NCBI RefSeq assembly: GCF_036346105.1
Contig: NZ_CP107811.1
Span: 2,486,501-2,550,500 of the forward strand
Direction: 5' to 3'
Length of the DNA: 64,000 nucleotides
Source of the DNA: Streptomyces sp. NBC_00539
Lineage (GTDB): Bacteria > Actinomycetota > Actinomycetes > Streptomycetales > Streptomycetaceae
The notes beneath the pieces are model-generated. The model saw nothing but the letters and a program-made list of their open reading frames with translations, did no database searches and was not told the origin of the DNA. The translations under genes were made by a program, and so were the position numbers. Positions within the stretch are counted from its first letter, which is position 1; the number at the start of each line of letters is the position of its first letter. Below, piece after piece: positions 50,241 to 58,953 of this stretch.

Positions 50241-51607
50241 GCCCCGCCCCCGAGGCCCCGGGCGGGGGCGGGGGCACCGCTGCGCGGGGCCGCCACCTGC
50301 ACGTCGTCGTCGGAGGTCACCACCGGGTGCCAGCCGTGCCGCCCGATGGCGTCGACCAGGGCCCGCACCATGGCGGGGTCGAAATGCGTCCCGGCGCAGC
50401 GTTCCAGCTCGGCCAGGGCGACGGGGACCGGCCGGGCCCGGCTGTAGGAGCGGGTCGAGGTCATCGCGTCGAAGGCGTCGGCCACCGCCACGACCCGGGC
50501 CGGCTCCGGGATCTGCTCTCCGGCCAGCCCGTACGGGTACCCGGAGCCGTCGACGCGCTCGTGGTGGTGCAGGATCGCGGACCGGGCCTCCCCCAGGAAA
50601 CCGATGCCGCGCACCATCTCGTGCCCGTACTCGGGGTGCAGCTCGATGACCCGCCGTTCCTCGGGGGTCAGCGGCCCGTTCTTGCGCAGCAGCCGGGTGG
50701 GGACGCCGAGCTTGCCGACGTCGTGCAGGATCCCGGCGATCCGGACGACCTCCATCCGCTCGTCCGGCATGCCCAGCTCGCGGGCGATCATCGCGGAGGC
50801 CTGTCCGACGCGCTCACTGTGCCCGCGCGTGTAGCGGTCCTTGATGTCGACGGCCTGGACCAGCGCCCGGATCGTGGCCTGGTGGGCGGTGCGCTCGCGG
50901 GTGTACTGGGCGAAGACCCGGGAGGAGACGTACATCGGCAGCAGCACCAGCAGGGCGGCCGGCAGCCCGTAGGGGCTGCGCCACATCACGGCCGTCATCA
51001 GCCCGGCCAGGCCGTGGACGCAGTACGGGGCGAGGGACCGGCCGGGCAGTCCGCGCCAGGCGGTGGCCGCGGGGCGGCGTTCGGCGGTGGCCAGGATGCC
51101 GGCGTCGAGGGCGGTGAGCACCAGGCAGAAGACGACCGCGGCGGCCCCCGCGGGGAGCAGGGCGTACGGGAAATCCGCCACCCGGTACGCGGCGCCGGGC
51201 GCGGCGCCGCCGAGGCTGGCCGGCCCGTCCAGCAGCCGGTAGACCTGCCCGGCCGCCCAGGCGGCGTTCGCCTGCTGGGCGGCGTGCCAGGTCCGGCGCA
51301 CCGCCACGGGCCGCTGCACCACGGCAGCGGCGAATCCGGCGGGCAGCGCCACGAGCGCGGCTGCCGCCGGCGGCAGCAGGAACACGGCGGCCGGCACGAC
51401 GGGGAAGAAGGCGCCCATCCCCTCGGGCTCCCGGCTGCCGGGCAGCCGCCGGCTCCCGGTGAGTTCGCAGCCGACGCCCAGGACGCACAGCAGGGCGACG
51501 GCGGCCCACGGCGTAGCGGAACCGGTGAGCGCGGGGGCTGCGCACGCGCAGGCGGCGAGCACGGCGCACAGGATGAGGGCGCGCGCCCCCGGCGGAAGTG
51601 TCCGCAC
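50237..51607 (-). CDS. Membrane HD-GYP c-di-GMP phosphodiesterase-like protein
   Basis: 456 residues. About six membrane helices (MASE-like) in the first 250 residues, then a full HD-GYP domain: GHSERVG, GILHDVGKLGVP, HPEYGHEMV, HHHERVDGSGYPYGL and VADAFDAMTS. Family members hydrolyse cyclic di-GMP, a developmental second messenger in Streptomyces. GTG start with GGAGGAGGG upstream. Coupled to the downstream degenerate HD gene. Confidence 0.9.
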   Translation of the reverse strand: MRTLPPGARALILCAVLAACACAAPALTGSATPWAAVALLCVLGVGCELTGSRRLPGSREPEGMGAFFPVVPAAVFLLPPAAAALVALPAGFAAAVVQRPVAVRRTWHAAQQANAAWAAGQVYRLLDGPASLGGAAPGAAYRVADFPYALLPAGAAAVVFCLVLTALDAGILATAERRPAATAWRGLPGRSLAPYCVHGLAGLMTAVMWRSPYGLPAALLVLLPMYVSSRVFAQYTRERTAHQATIRALVQAVDIKDRYTRGHSERVGQASAMIARELGMPDERMEVVRIAGILHDVGKLGVPTRLLRKNGPLTPEERRVIELHPEYGHEMVRGIGFLGEARSAILHHHERVDGSGYPYGLAGEQIPEPARVVAVADAFDAMTSTRSYSRARPVPVALAELERCAGTHFDPAMVRALVDAIGRHGWHPVVTSDDDVQVAAPRSGAPAPARGLGGGA

Positions 51608-51798
51608 GGCACCCTCCTCCCCTGCACGGGCCGGGCCGGCACCGAAACCGACCGGTACCGGAAGGGGAGGATAAGTGGGGGCCGCGGCACAGCGGGCCGC
51701 ATTCGCGTATCGGGGCATACGGACGCCCCCGGATTAGCGCCTTCGAGTGAACGAAGGCTGCTTCCGGGGGCGGTTCACGCCGTTCGGGTCGCCGCCGC

Positions 51799-52101
51799 TC
51801 AGCCGGAGGACGGATCCGCGGTGACGTCGGTGTCCGGGACGGCCTGTCCCGAACGGATCAGTTCGATCCGTCCCATCACCTTCGAGCGCAGGTCGCTCGG
51901 TACGTCGTCCGACCCGCAGCACCGCTTGACCAGCTTCTTGACGGCCTGCTCCAGACCGTACTTCTCAAGACAGGGATTGCACTCGCCGAAGTGGGTCTCG
52001 AACTTCGTGCAGTCGCTGTCGGGCATCTCGTGGTCCAGGAACTCGTAAAGGTGGTCCAGGACCTCGGCGCACTCCGTCTCGTGCGGCTCTCCGCAGCTCA
52101 T
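51799..52101 (-). CDS. rsrA: Zinc-binding redox anti-sigma factor RsrA
   Basis: 100 residues. Contains C3, H7, C11, C31, H37, C41 and C44; the H-x3-C-x2-C motif (H37-C41-C44) with C3 binds zinc in the reduced form, and disulfide formation among these cysteines releases SigR. Closely matches S. coelicolor RsrA throughout. The ATG overlaps the sigR TGA by 4 bp. Part of the SigR-RsrA thiol-oxidative stress switch. Confidence 0.97.
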   Translation of the reverse strand: MSCGEPHETECAEVLDHLYEFLDHEMPDSDCTKFETHFGECNPCLEKYGLEQAVKKLVKRCCGSDDVPSDLRSKVMGRIELIRSGQAVPDTDVTADPSSG

Positions 52102-52742
52102 GAGCCCGAGCCTTTCAGGTCGTTCGACTCTCCCGCTCCGGCCGGGACGAGCCCGCGCTCGCGGGCGTAGTCCTCCAGCATTCCGCGGAGTTGACGGCGG
52201 CCACGGTGCAGCCGGGACATGACCGTACCGATGGGTGTACCCATGATGTCCGCGATCTCCTTGTACGCAAAGCCCTCTACGTCGGCAAGATAGACCGCGA
52301 TGCGGAATTCCTCCGGAATGGCCTGGAGCGCTTCCTTCACGTCCGAATCGGGCAGGTGGTCGAGCGCCTGCGATTCGGCGGAGCGCAGCCCGGTCGACAT
52401 GTGCGACTCGGCGCGCGCCAGCTGCCAGTCCTCGATCTCCTCCGCCGCACTGCGCTGGGGCTCGCGCTGCTTCTTGCGGTAGGAGTTGATGAACGTGTTG
52501 GTCAGGATGCGGTACAGCCACGCCTTGAGGTTGGTGCCCTCGCGGAACTGGTGGAAGGACGCGTACGCCTTCGCGTACGTCTCCTGGACCAGGTCCTCGG
52601 CGTCGGCCGGGTTGCGCGTCATGCGCAGCGCGGCGGAGTACATCTGGTCGAGGTAGCCGAGGGCGTCCCGCTCGAAGCGCGCGTTGCGCTCCGGGGTCGT
52701 CTCCTGCGCGTGGCCTTCGTCGGTCCCAGCGACAGGACCCAC
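52098..52742 (-). CDS. sigR: ECF sigma factor SigR
   Basis: 214 residues from the GTG at 52742. Region 2: [58 protein letters not shown]; region 4: [45 protein letters not shown]. Nearly identical to S. coelicolor SigR, which controls thioredoxin and other thiol-redox genes. GTG is preceded by GGAGGAG. The frame continues upstream for exactly 55 codons to an ATG (SigR-prime). A SigR-type promoter lies at 52956-52981, giving positive autoregulation. Coupled to rsrA. Confidence 0.95.
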   Translation of the reverse strand: MGPVAGTDEGHAQETTPERNARFERDALGYLDQMYSAALRMTRNPADAEDLVQETYAKAYASFHQFREGTNLKAWLYRILTNTFINSYRKKQREPQRSAAEEIEDWQLARAESHMSTGLRSAESQALDHLPDSDVKEALQAIPEEFRIAVYLADVEGFAYKEIADIMGTPIGTVMSRLHRGRRQLRGMLEDYARERGLVPAGAGESNDLKGSGS

Positions 52743-52907
52743 CTCCTCCGACAGCGTGGCGACTCCGAAAGCGGATCCGCTCGAATCGGAGAATAGTCGA
52801 CCTTCCCGACCCTCCGCCGCTTGAAGCGTTCCGCGCTTGGGCGCGGGCAGCACCGTCCAGTCCAGGTCAGCGGCCTGCCGACGGTTCTGGCTGATGACCT
52901 GGGTCAT
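52743..52907 (-). other. N-terminal extension encoding SigR-prime
   Basis: 55 codons, [20 protein letters not shown]..., in frame ahead of the SigR GTG. In S. coelicolor transcription from the stress-induced promoter allows translation of SigR-prime with a 55-residue extension that makes it unstable. The same length here supports conservation of that negative feedback. Confidence 0.8.
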
Positions 52908-52955
52908 GCGCTCCCTCTCCTCAGACGAAGTTCCCGTACGTACCGACACCCGGTT

Positions 52956-52981
52956 AACGACAGGTCCGGGCGCCGCATTCC
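52956..52981 (-). promoter_or_regulatory. SigR-dependent promoter of sigR-rsrA
   Basis: On the minus strand GGAAT (52981-52977), an 18-nt spacer and GTT (52958-52956) match the SigR consensus GGAAT-N18-GTT exactly. It lies about 50 bp upstream of the SigR-prime ATG. Confidence 0.92.
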
Positions 52982-53075
52982 CGGGCGGGACAAGGGTTTC
53001 GGGCCCGCGGGGCCGCCCCGGGCGGCCGGCGGGGGCGGAGTGAGCGGGATCACCCGGGAATCCGTCAGATCGGTC

Positions 53076-53732
53076 TCAGACGGGGAGCCGGCCGAGCCAT
53101 CCGGCGACCGCCCCGGTGATCACCGTCAGCGCCTCCTCCTGGGTCACGCCGGCCCGTTTCGGCACTGCGAAGCCGTGGTCGCCGTGCGGGACGGGGACCA
53201 GTTCGTACGGGGTGTCCGGGCCGGGCGGCGGGAACTCCCCGGGGTGTCCGAAGGGGTCCCGGCCGCCTTGGACCACCAGGGTGGGCCGCCCCGCGCCCAG
53301 CAGCTCGTCGGCCCGGGACTTCTCGGGCCGGCCCGGCGGGTGCAGCGGGAACGCCAGGGCCAGCACCCCGGCCGCGTCCAGCTCGTCGGCGGTCCGGCAG
53401 GCCACGCGGGCACCGGCGCTGCGCCCGCCCGCGACGACGGGCAGCCCCGGCGCCAGCAGGGCGGGCCACAGGGCGCGCCAGCCCTCGTCCAGGACCTTGG
53501 GCGCGGCGGCGACCTTCTTCCCGGCGACCCGCCAGGGCTGCTCGACCAGTGCGACGGTGACCCCCTGGCCGGGCAGGGAGGCGGCCAGCGCCTGGAGGTC
53601 GCGGGCCTCGATCCCGCCCCCCGCGCCGTGGCTGACGGCGAGTACGAGCCGGGCCGCGCCGGCGGTGGCGGGACGCCAGGTGATCCGGGCCTCGCCCGCC
53701 GGGGTGTCGACGCTTTCGGTACGCGTGGTCAT
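53076..53732 (-). CDS. Alpha/beta-hydrolase family protein
   Basis: 218 residues. Alpha/beta hydrolase fold: SHGAGGGIEARDL oxyanion region, GGRSAGARVA nucleophile elbow (G-x-S-x-G, Ser in GRSAG), TLVVQGGRDPFG acid-containing strand, and VPHGDHGFAVP with the catalytic His. Related to small dienelactone hydrolase / KANL3-Tex30-type proteins. Substrate unknown. ATG supported by a -10-like CAGGAT 7 nt upstream, so the message may be leaderless. Confidence 0.88.
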   Translation of the reverse strand: MTTRTESVDTPAGEARITWRPATAGAARLVLAVSHGAGGGIEARDLQALAASLPGQGVTVALVEQPWRVAGKKVAAAPKVLDEGWRALWPALLAPGLPVVAGGRSAGARVACRTADELDAAGVLALAFPLHPPGRPEKSRADELLGAGRPTLVVQGGRDPFGHPGEFPPPGPDTPYELVPVPHGDHGFAVPKRAGVTQEEALTVITGAVAGWLGRLPV

Positions 53733-53764
53733 GGCGCCCATCCTGCCCGGGCGGGGAGCACGGG

Positions 53765-54580
53765 CTAGAACAGCGTGGCCTCTTCCGGCGCGGCGAGCTC
53801 GGTCAGCAGCTCCGGCCCGTTGTTGCGTACGTTGCTCACGGCGGTGGAGACCGGGTAGGCGCGCATCAGCCCGCCCGGCGGCGGCGCCAGCAGCGCCCGG
53901 AGTTCGTCCACGTCGCTGCGGGCCGGGTCCAGCCAGGGGTCCCACTTGTCGGGGGTCAGCATCAGCGGCATCCGGGGGTGGATGTCGGCGAGCGAGCGCG
54001 GGCCGTCCTCGGGCGCCACGGCCAGCGGAGCGGTCTCGGCCTCGGTGGTGATCACCGAACAGGTGGCCCACCAGGCGTTCGGGTGCTCGTCGGGCAGTGT
54101 CCGGTCGCGCCAGAACTCGTATATGCCGGCCATGGCGAACGGGGCGCCGTCGGCGGGGAGCACGAAGTACGGCTGCTTGCGCGCCCGCTTCTTCTTCCCC
54201 TCGACCTCCAGCTGCCGCTCGTCGTGGGCGGTGACCCACTCGAAGTAGCCGTCGGCCGGGATGATGCAGCGGCGCTGCGCGAAGGGGCGGCGGAAGGAGG
54301 GCTTCTCGGCGACCGTCTCGGCCCTGGCGTTGATCATCCGGGCCGCGCCCTCGGGGCCGCTCGCCCAGGAGGGCACGAGCCCCCACCTCAGCACCCGCAG
54401 TTGGCGAACCGGTCGCGGGCTCGGCGCGTCCTTCACAGGACGGTCGAGGACCACGTGGACCTCTTTCGTCGGCGCCACGTTGAAGTCGGGGGCCAGGGAC
54501 TCCGTCGGCTCCCACCGCTCGACGCCGAAGATCCGCGCCAGTTCCTCGGGCGCCCGGCTCGCTGCATACCTTCCGCACAT
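53765..54580 (-). CDS. SRAP-family DNA-protein crosslink protein (YedK/HMCES-like)
   Basis: 271 residues. Cys2 in MCGRYA is the catalytic nucleophile exposed after Met removal. The Asn in MINARAETV, the Glu in DGYFEW and the His in IHPRMPLML complete the SRAP active site. It forms a thiazolidine crosslink with abasic sites in single-stranded DNA to protect them. ATG at MCGRYA is fixed by the family; upstream in-frame sequence would destroy the free Cys2. Divergent from the M50-like protease gene. Confidence 0.95.
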   Translation of the reverse strand: MCGRYAASRAPEELARIFGVERWEPTESLAPDFNVAPTKEVHVVLDRPVKDAPSPRPVRQLRVLRWGLVPSWASGPEGAARMINARAETVAEKPSFRRPFAQRRCIIPADGYFEWVTAHDERQLEVEGKKKRARKQPYFVLPADGAPFAMAGIYEFWRDRTLPDEHPNAWWATCSVITTEAETAPLAVAPEDGPRSLADIHPRMPLMLTPDKWDPWLDPARSDVDELRALLAPPPGGLMRAYPVSTAVSNVRNNGPELLTELAAPEEATLF

Positions 54581-54633
54581 GGCTGACACACTGCCATGGC
54601 CCTCTCCCCCTACCGCAAGGAGTCCGCCACTCC

Positions 54634-55347
54634 ATGGACAGCACGATGACGGCCGGTCTGTGGGACCGGCTGAGCGGTATACAGACCGAGCCCGCGTGGT
54701 GGCTGGTGGTCGCGACGGGACTCGCGGCGCTGGCCGCCGTGGCACCCCGGCCCGTGTGGCGGCTGTCGCGGAACGCGATCACCATCGCGCACGAGGGCGG
54801 CCACGGACTGCTGGCGCTGCTGACCGGGCGCCGGCTCGACGGGATCCGGCTGCACTCCGACACCAGCGGCGTCACCGTGAGCCGGGGCAAGCCCAGCGGG
54901 CTCGGGATGGTGCTGACCGCCGCCGCCGGGTACACGGCGCCCTCGCTGCTCGGCCTCGGCGGGGCCGCCCTGCTGTCGGCGCACCGGATCACCCTGCTGC
55001 TGTGGGCGGCGACCGCGCTGCTGCTCGCGATGCTGGTGATGATCCGGAACGCGTACGGGCTGCTGACGGTGGTGCTGACCGGCGCGGTCTTCGTCCTGGT
55101 GTCCTGGCTGACGCCGGCCCAGGTGCAGGCGGTGTTCGCGTACGGGGTGGTGTGGTTCCTCCTGCTGGGCGGGGTCCGGCCGGTGTTCGAGCTCCAGGTC
55201 AAACGCCGCCACGGCGGCGCCCCGGACTCCGACGCGGACCAGCTGGGGCGGCTCACCCACGTCCACCCGGTGGTATGGCTGCTGTTCTTCCACGCCGTCG
55301 CGCTGTGCGCGCTGACCGGCGGGGCACGCTGGCTTCTCGGCCTCTGA
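54634..55347 (+). CDS. M50-family membrane metallopeptidase
   Basis: 237 residues with about six membrane helices. The zinc site HEGGH (IAHEGGHGLLALLTG) is the HExxH motif in a membrane helix, with a possible third ligand in the C-terminal half. Such proteins (M50B-like) are abundant in actinobacteria and their substrates are unknown. AAGGAG precedes the ATG by about 15 bp. It is transcribed toward aroA. Confidence 0.87.
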   Translation: MDSTMTAGLWDRLSGIQTEPAWWLVVATGLAALAAVAPRPVWRLSRNAITIAHEGGHGLLALLTGRRLDGIRLHSDTSGVTVSRGKPSGLGMVLTAAAGYTAPSLLGLGGAALLSAHRITLLLWAATALLLAMLVMIRNAYGLLTVVLTGAVFVLVSWLTPAQVQAVFAYGVVWFLLLGGVRPVFELQVKRRHGGAPDSDADQLGRLTHVHPVVWLLFFHAVALCALTGGARWLLGL

Positions 55348-55421
55348 GACGGCGCCGGTGGCGCCCGCCCGGCAGGTCCCCGAACGGGCCCCGGCCACGA
55401 TCCGGGCTTGGGCGAAGCCAC

Positions 55422-55427
55422 TAAAGT
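55422..55427 (+). promoter_or_regulatory. -10 box of a probable leaderless aroA promoter
   Basis: TAAAGT ends 7 nt before the aroA ATG; GGAGG lies in between, so a leadered message from an upstream start is also possible. Confidence 0.5.
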
Positions 55428-55434
55428 GGAGGCC

Positions 55435-56787
55435 ATGACCGAGACCCCCGCGCCCCACGCCCTCTGGCCCGCCCCGCTCGCGGACGGCGCCGTCCACGCC
55501 ACCGTCACCGTGCCGGGCTCCAAGTCGGTCACCAACCGGGCCCTCGTGCTCGCCGCGCTGGCCTCCGAGCCGGGCTGGGTGCGCCGCCCGCTGCGCTCGC
55601 GCGACTCCCAGCTGATGTCGGACGCGCTGCGCGCCATGGGCGTCGGCATCGAGGAGACCGTCTCCTCCAGCTCCGCGGGCGAGGGCGCCGGCGGGGAGGC
55701 CTGGCGGGTCATCCCGGCGGCCCTGCACGGCCCGGCCACCGTCGACGTCGGCAACGCGGGCACGGTCATGCGCTTCCTGCCGCCCGTCGCCACGCTCGCC
55801 TCCGGCGACATCCGCTTCGACGGCGACCCGCGCTCCTACGAGCGCCCGCTGGGCGAGGTCATCAACGCCCTGCGCGTCCTCGGCGCCCGGATCGACGACG
55901 ACGGCCGGGGCGCGCTGCCCCTGACCGTGCAGGGCGGCGGGGCGCTCGAGGGCGGCACCGTCGAGATCGACGCCTCCAACTCCTCGCAGTTCGTCTCGGC
56001 GCTGCTGCTGTCCGCGCCGCGCTTCAACCAGGGCGTGGAGGTCCGCCACACCGGTGACAACCTGCCCTCCATGCCGCACATCCGGATGACGGTCGAGATG
56101 CTGCGCGCGGCGGGCGCCCAGGTCGACACCCCCGAGGCGGGCGGCGAGAAGAACGTGTGGCGGGTCACCCCCGGCGCACTCCTGGGCCGCGACCTGGTCG
56201 TGGAGCCGGACCTCTCCAACGCGCAGCCCTTCATGGCGGCGGCCCTGATCACCGGCGGCACGGTGACCATCCCGGACTGGCCGCGCCGCACCACCCAGCC
56301 CGGGGACGCGCTGCGCCGGATCTTCACGGAGATGGGCGGCTCCTGCGAGCTGACCGACGCGGGCCTGGTCTTCACCGGCAGCGGCAAGATCCACGGCATC
56401 GACGTGGACCTGGGCGAGGTCGGCGAGCTGACGCCGGGCATCGCGGCGGTCGCGGCGCTGGCGGACTCCGAGTCCGTGCTGCGGGGCGTGCGCCACCTGC
56501 GACTGCACGAGACGGACCGGCTGGCGGCGCTCACCGCCGAGATCAACGGCCTGGGCGGCGACGTCACCGAGACCGAGGACGGGCTGCGCATCCGCCCGCG
56601 CCCGCTGCACGGCGGCGTGTTCCACACGTACGACGACCACCGGATGGCGACGGCCGGCGCGGTGATCGGCCTGGCGGTGGAGGGCGTACTGATCGAGAAC
56701 GTGGCGACGACCGCGAAGACCCTGCCGGACTTCCCCTCGATGTGGGCCGGGATGCTCGGCCTTCCGTCGCGGGGCGCGGGAGCGTAG
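55435..56787 (+). CDS. aroA: 5-enolpyruvylshikimate-3-phosphate synthase
   Basis: 450 residues. EPSP synthase motifs: [52 protein letters not shown] and [13 protein letters not shown]. Transfers enolpyruvate to shikimate-3-phosphate, the penultimate step to chorismate. ATG ([14 protein letters not shown]) matches actinobacterial starts. It lies 8 bp before rsgA, so the two genes are likely co-transcribed, as is common in streptomycetes. Confidence 0.96.
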   Translation: MTETPAPHALWPAPLADGAVHATVTVPGSKSVTNRALVLAALASEPGWVRRPLRSRDSQLMSDALRAMGVGIEETVSSSSAGEGAGGEAWRVIPAALHGPATVDVGNAGTVMRFLPPVATLASGDIRFDGDPRSYERPLGEVINALRVLGARIDDDGRGALPLTVQGGGALEGGTVEIDASNSSQFVSALLLSAPRFNQGVEVRHTGDNLPSMPHIRMTVEMLRAAGAQVDTPEAGGEKNVWRVTPGALLGRDLVVEPDLSNAQPFMAAALITGGTVTIPDWPRRTTQPGDALRRIFTEMGGSCELTDAGLVFTGSGKIHGIDVDLGEVGELTPGIAAVAALADSESVLRGVRHLRLHETDRLAALTAEINGLGGDVTETEDGLRIRPRPLHGGVFHTYDDHRMATAGAVIGLAVEGVLIENVATTAKTLPDFPSMWAGMLGLPSRGAGA

Positions 56788-56795
56788 GGCCCGTC

Positions 56796-57806
56796 ATGCG
56801 CAGGTACGGCAAGCACACCGACGAAGACGACATCCGCTCGCGCCCCAACCCCAAGGGCAACCGGCCGCGTACGAACATCCGCCCCAAGCACGAGGACGCG
56901 GCCGAGGGCTTCGTCCTGACCGTCGACCGGGGCCGGCTGACCTGCCTGGTCGGCGACCGCACGGTGCACGCGATGAAGGCCCGCGAACTGGGCCGCAAGG
57001 CGGCGGTGGTCGGTGACCGGGTCTGGATCGTCGGCGACCTGACCGGCAAGAAGGACACCCTCGCCCGGATCGTGCGGATCGAGGAGCGCAAGTCCGTCCT
57101 GCGGCGTACCGCGGACGACGACGACCCGTACGAGCGGGTGGTCGTCGCCAACGCCGACCAGCTGGCCATCGTGACGGCGCTGGCCGACCCGGAGCCGCGG
57201 CCCCGGATGATCGACCGCTGTCTGGTGGCCGCGTACGACGCCGGCCTGGAGCCGCTGCTGGTGCTCACCAAGTCGGACCTGACCTCCGCGGACAAGATCC
57301 TGGAGATCTATTCGACGCTCGGCGTGAACTACGTCGTCACCAACCGCGAGGAGCTGGCGGCCGGCGACGCGGCCGAGCGGGTGCGCGAGCGGCTGAACGG
57401 CCGGATCACCGCCTTCGTCGGCCACTCGGGCGTCGGCAAGACGACCCTGGTCAACTCCCTCGTCGCGGCGGGCCGCCAGCGCGCGACCGGACACGTCAAC
57501 GCCGTCACCGGCCGGGGCCGGCACACCACCACCTCCGCACTCGCGCTGCCGCTGCCCGGCGGGGACGGCTGGGTCATCGACACCCCCGGCGTGCGCTCCT
57601 TCGGCCTGCACCACGTCGACCCGTCGCGGGTGATCCTGGCCTTCCCGGACCTGGTCGGCGGCACGGAGGAGTGCCCGCGCGCGTGCAGCCACGACGAGCC
57701 GGACTGCGCGCTCGACCAATGGGTACAGGACGGTCACGCGGACCCGGCGCGGCTGTACTCGCTGCGGCGGCTGCTGGAGACGCGGGAGCGCCGCGAGGGC
57801 GACTGA
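56796..57806 (+). CDS. rsgA: Ribosome small-subunit-dependent GTPase A
   Basis: 336 residues, circularly permuted GTPase. N-terminal OB-fold (GFVLTVDRGRLTCLVGDRTVHAMKARELGR). G-motifs in permuted order: LTKSDL, then GHSGVGKTTLVNSL P-loop and DTPGVRSFGL. The C-terminal zinc motif C-P-R-A-C-S-H-D-E-P-D-C is present. Assists late 30S subunit maturation. ATG 8 bp after aroA. Confidence 0.95.
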   Translation: MRRYGKHTDEDDIRSRPNPKGNRPRTNIRPKHEDAAEGFVLTVDRGRLTCLVGDRTVHAMKARELGRKAAVVGDRVWIVGDLTGKKDTLARIVRIEERKSVLRRTADDDDPYERVVVANADQLAIVTALADPEPRPRMIDRCLVAAYDAGLEPLLVLTKSDLTSADKILEIYSTLGVNYVVTNREELAAGDAAERVRERLNGRITAFVGHSGVGKTTLVNSLVAAGRQRATGHVNAVTGRGRHTTTSALALPLPGGDGWVIDTPGVRSFGLHHVDPSRVILAFPDLVGGTEECPRACSHDEPDCALDQWVQDGHADPARLYSLRRLLETRERREGD

Positions 57807-57896
57807 CCGCGCGGGCGGCCGACCGTGCGGGCGACCGTGCGGGTGGCCCGCCGGCCCGGCGGGACGCTCGTGTTTGCCGAAGATCGTGTCGGGAAA

Positions 57897-57905
57897 AATG
57901 CATAA
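57897..57905 (+). promoter_or_regulatory. Promoter -10 of the SMR transporter gene
   Basis: TGCATAAT, an extended -10, lies in an AT-rich island (GGGAAAAATGCATAATCG) about 54 bp before the SMR start. Immediately downstream is the dyad GTGAC-ACGAC-GTCAC. Confidence 0.55.
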
Positions 57906-57958
57906 TCGCACCAGGTGACACGACGTCACGTGACGCGGGACGCGGGGAGGCACATGCC

Positions 57959-58282
57959 ATGGCGTGGCTGCTGGTCGTGGTCGCCGGGATCCTGGAGACC
58001 GGTTTCGCGGTGTGCCTCAAGCTCTCCCACGGGTTCACCCGGCTGTGGCCCACGATCGCCTTCGCCTCCTTCGCGCTCGGCAGCTTCGGCCTGCTGACCC
58101 TCGCGCTCAAGAAGCTCGACGTGGGCCCCGCGTATGCGGTGTGGACCGGCATCGGGGCCGCCGGCACCGCCATCTACGGCATGGTCTTCCTCGGCGACCT
58201 GGTCTCCACGCTGAAACTCGTCTCGATCTCGCTGGTCATCCTCGGCGTGATCGGGCTCCAGCTGTCCGGTTCGGCGCACTGA
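57959..58282 (+). CDS. SMR-family multidrug/guanidinium exporter (SugE-like)
   Basis: 107 residues, four membrane helices. The SMR glutamate is Glu13 in VAGILETGFAVCLKLSHGFTR, and the helix-4 pattern ISLVILGVIGLQL is typical. The sequence is closer to SugE/Gdx (guanidinium export) than to EmrE, though specificity is not certain. ATG has GGGAGG upstream. The 3' end overlaps the convergent TetR gene by 47 bp. Confidence 0.91.
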   Translation: MAWLLVVVAGILETGFAVCLKLSHGFTRLWPTIAFASFALGSFGLLTLALKKLDVGPAYAVWTGIGAAGTAIYGMVFLGDLVSTLKLVSISLVILGVIGLQLSGSAH

Positions 58283-58817
58283 CCAGCCCGAGCAGCCCGG
58301 CCGCCGCCGGCTCCTCGCCGGGGCCGGACGGGGCGACCACGTAGGACAGCGCCAGCCGTACGACCAGCTCGCACCGCTGCGCCGGCTCCGCCGGGAGCGC
58401 GGCGGCAGCCCGGTCCCGGACGGCGCGCACCAGCTCCCCGGGCCCGAGCGCGGGCAGGCCCGGCCGGGCGCCCCGCACGGGCGGAGCGGGCAGGCTGCCG
58501 TTCCACGACCCCGTCAGCAGGGCCCGTACGACGGGACGCGCGCGGGCCGCCCGCACGGTCCACTCGGCGATCGCCGCCAGCCCTTCGGCGGTGTCCGGCG
58601 ACGCCTCCAGGGCGCGGTCCACGCCCGTGAGGTACCAGTCGGCCTCCCGGCGCACCAGGGCGCGCCCCAGGCCCGCCTTCCCGCCGAACTCGTTGTACAG
58701 GGTCTGCCGGGACACCCCGGCGGCCGCCGCCACCTCGACCATCCGCACGGCGGGCCAGGCGCGCGCCCCCAGCGCCGCACCCGCCGCTTCCAGCAAGGAC
58801 TCCCGCGCCGCCGCCAT
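58236..58817 (-). CDS. TetR/AcrR-family regulator
   Basis: 193 residues. HTH: SLLEAAGAALGARAWPAVRMVEVAAAAGVSRQTLYNEFGGKAGL. C-terminal domain with WTVRAARARPVVRALLTGSWNG is common in this subfamily. Convergent with, and overlapping, the SMR gene, so it may repress that exporter or an unlinked target; not determined. ATG start. Confidence 0.9.
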   Translation of the reverse strand: MAAARESLLEAAGAALGARAWPAVRMVEVAAAAGVSRQTLYNEFGGKAGLGRALVRREADWYLTGVDRALEASPDTAEGLAAIAEWTVRAARARPVVRALLTGSWNGSLPAPPVRGARPGLPALGPGELVRAVRDRAAAALPAEPAQRCELVVRLALSYVVAPSGPGEEPAAAGLLGLVSAPNRTAGARSRRG

Positions 58818-58941
58818 CGTCGCCTCCCCCGCTCCCCTCCCCCGGTCGTCCTCCCGTCAGAGTTGACGGGGCGCCAGGTCCTGTCAAGGGCGCCCACCGG
58901 CCGCACCGTGGACGGCGTTCGCCGGTCGGCCGCGGTCTCGA

Positions 58942-58947
58942 TACTGT
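58942..58947 (+). promoter_or_regulatory. -10 box of a probable leaderless hisN promoter
   Basis: TACTGT ends 6 nt before the hisN ATG, with no Shine-Dalgarno. Confidence 0.6.
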
Positions 58948-58953
58948 TCGGCC

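Noticed and set aside
57807-57958. Guanidine-II riboswitch before the SMR gene
   Set aside because: Only one plausible ACGR hairpin was found; the second required hairpin near the ribosome-binding site does not form a stem.
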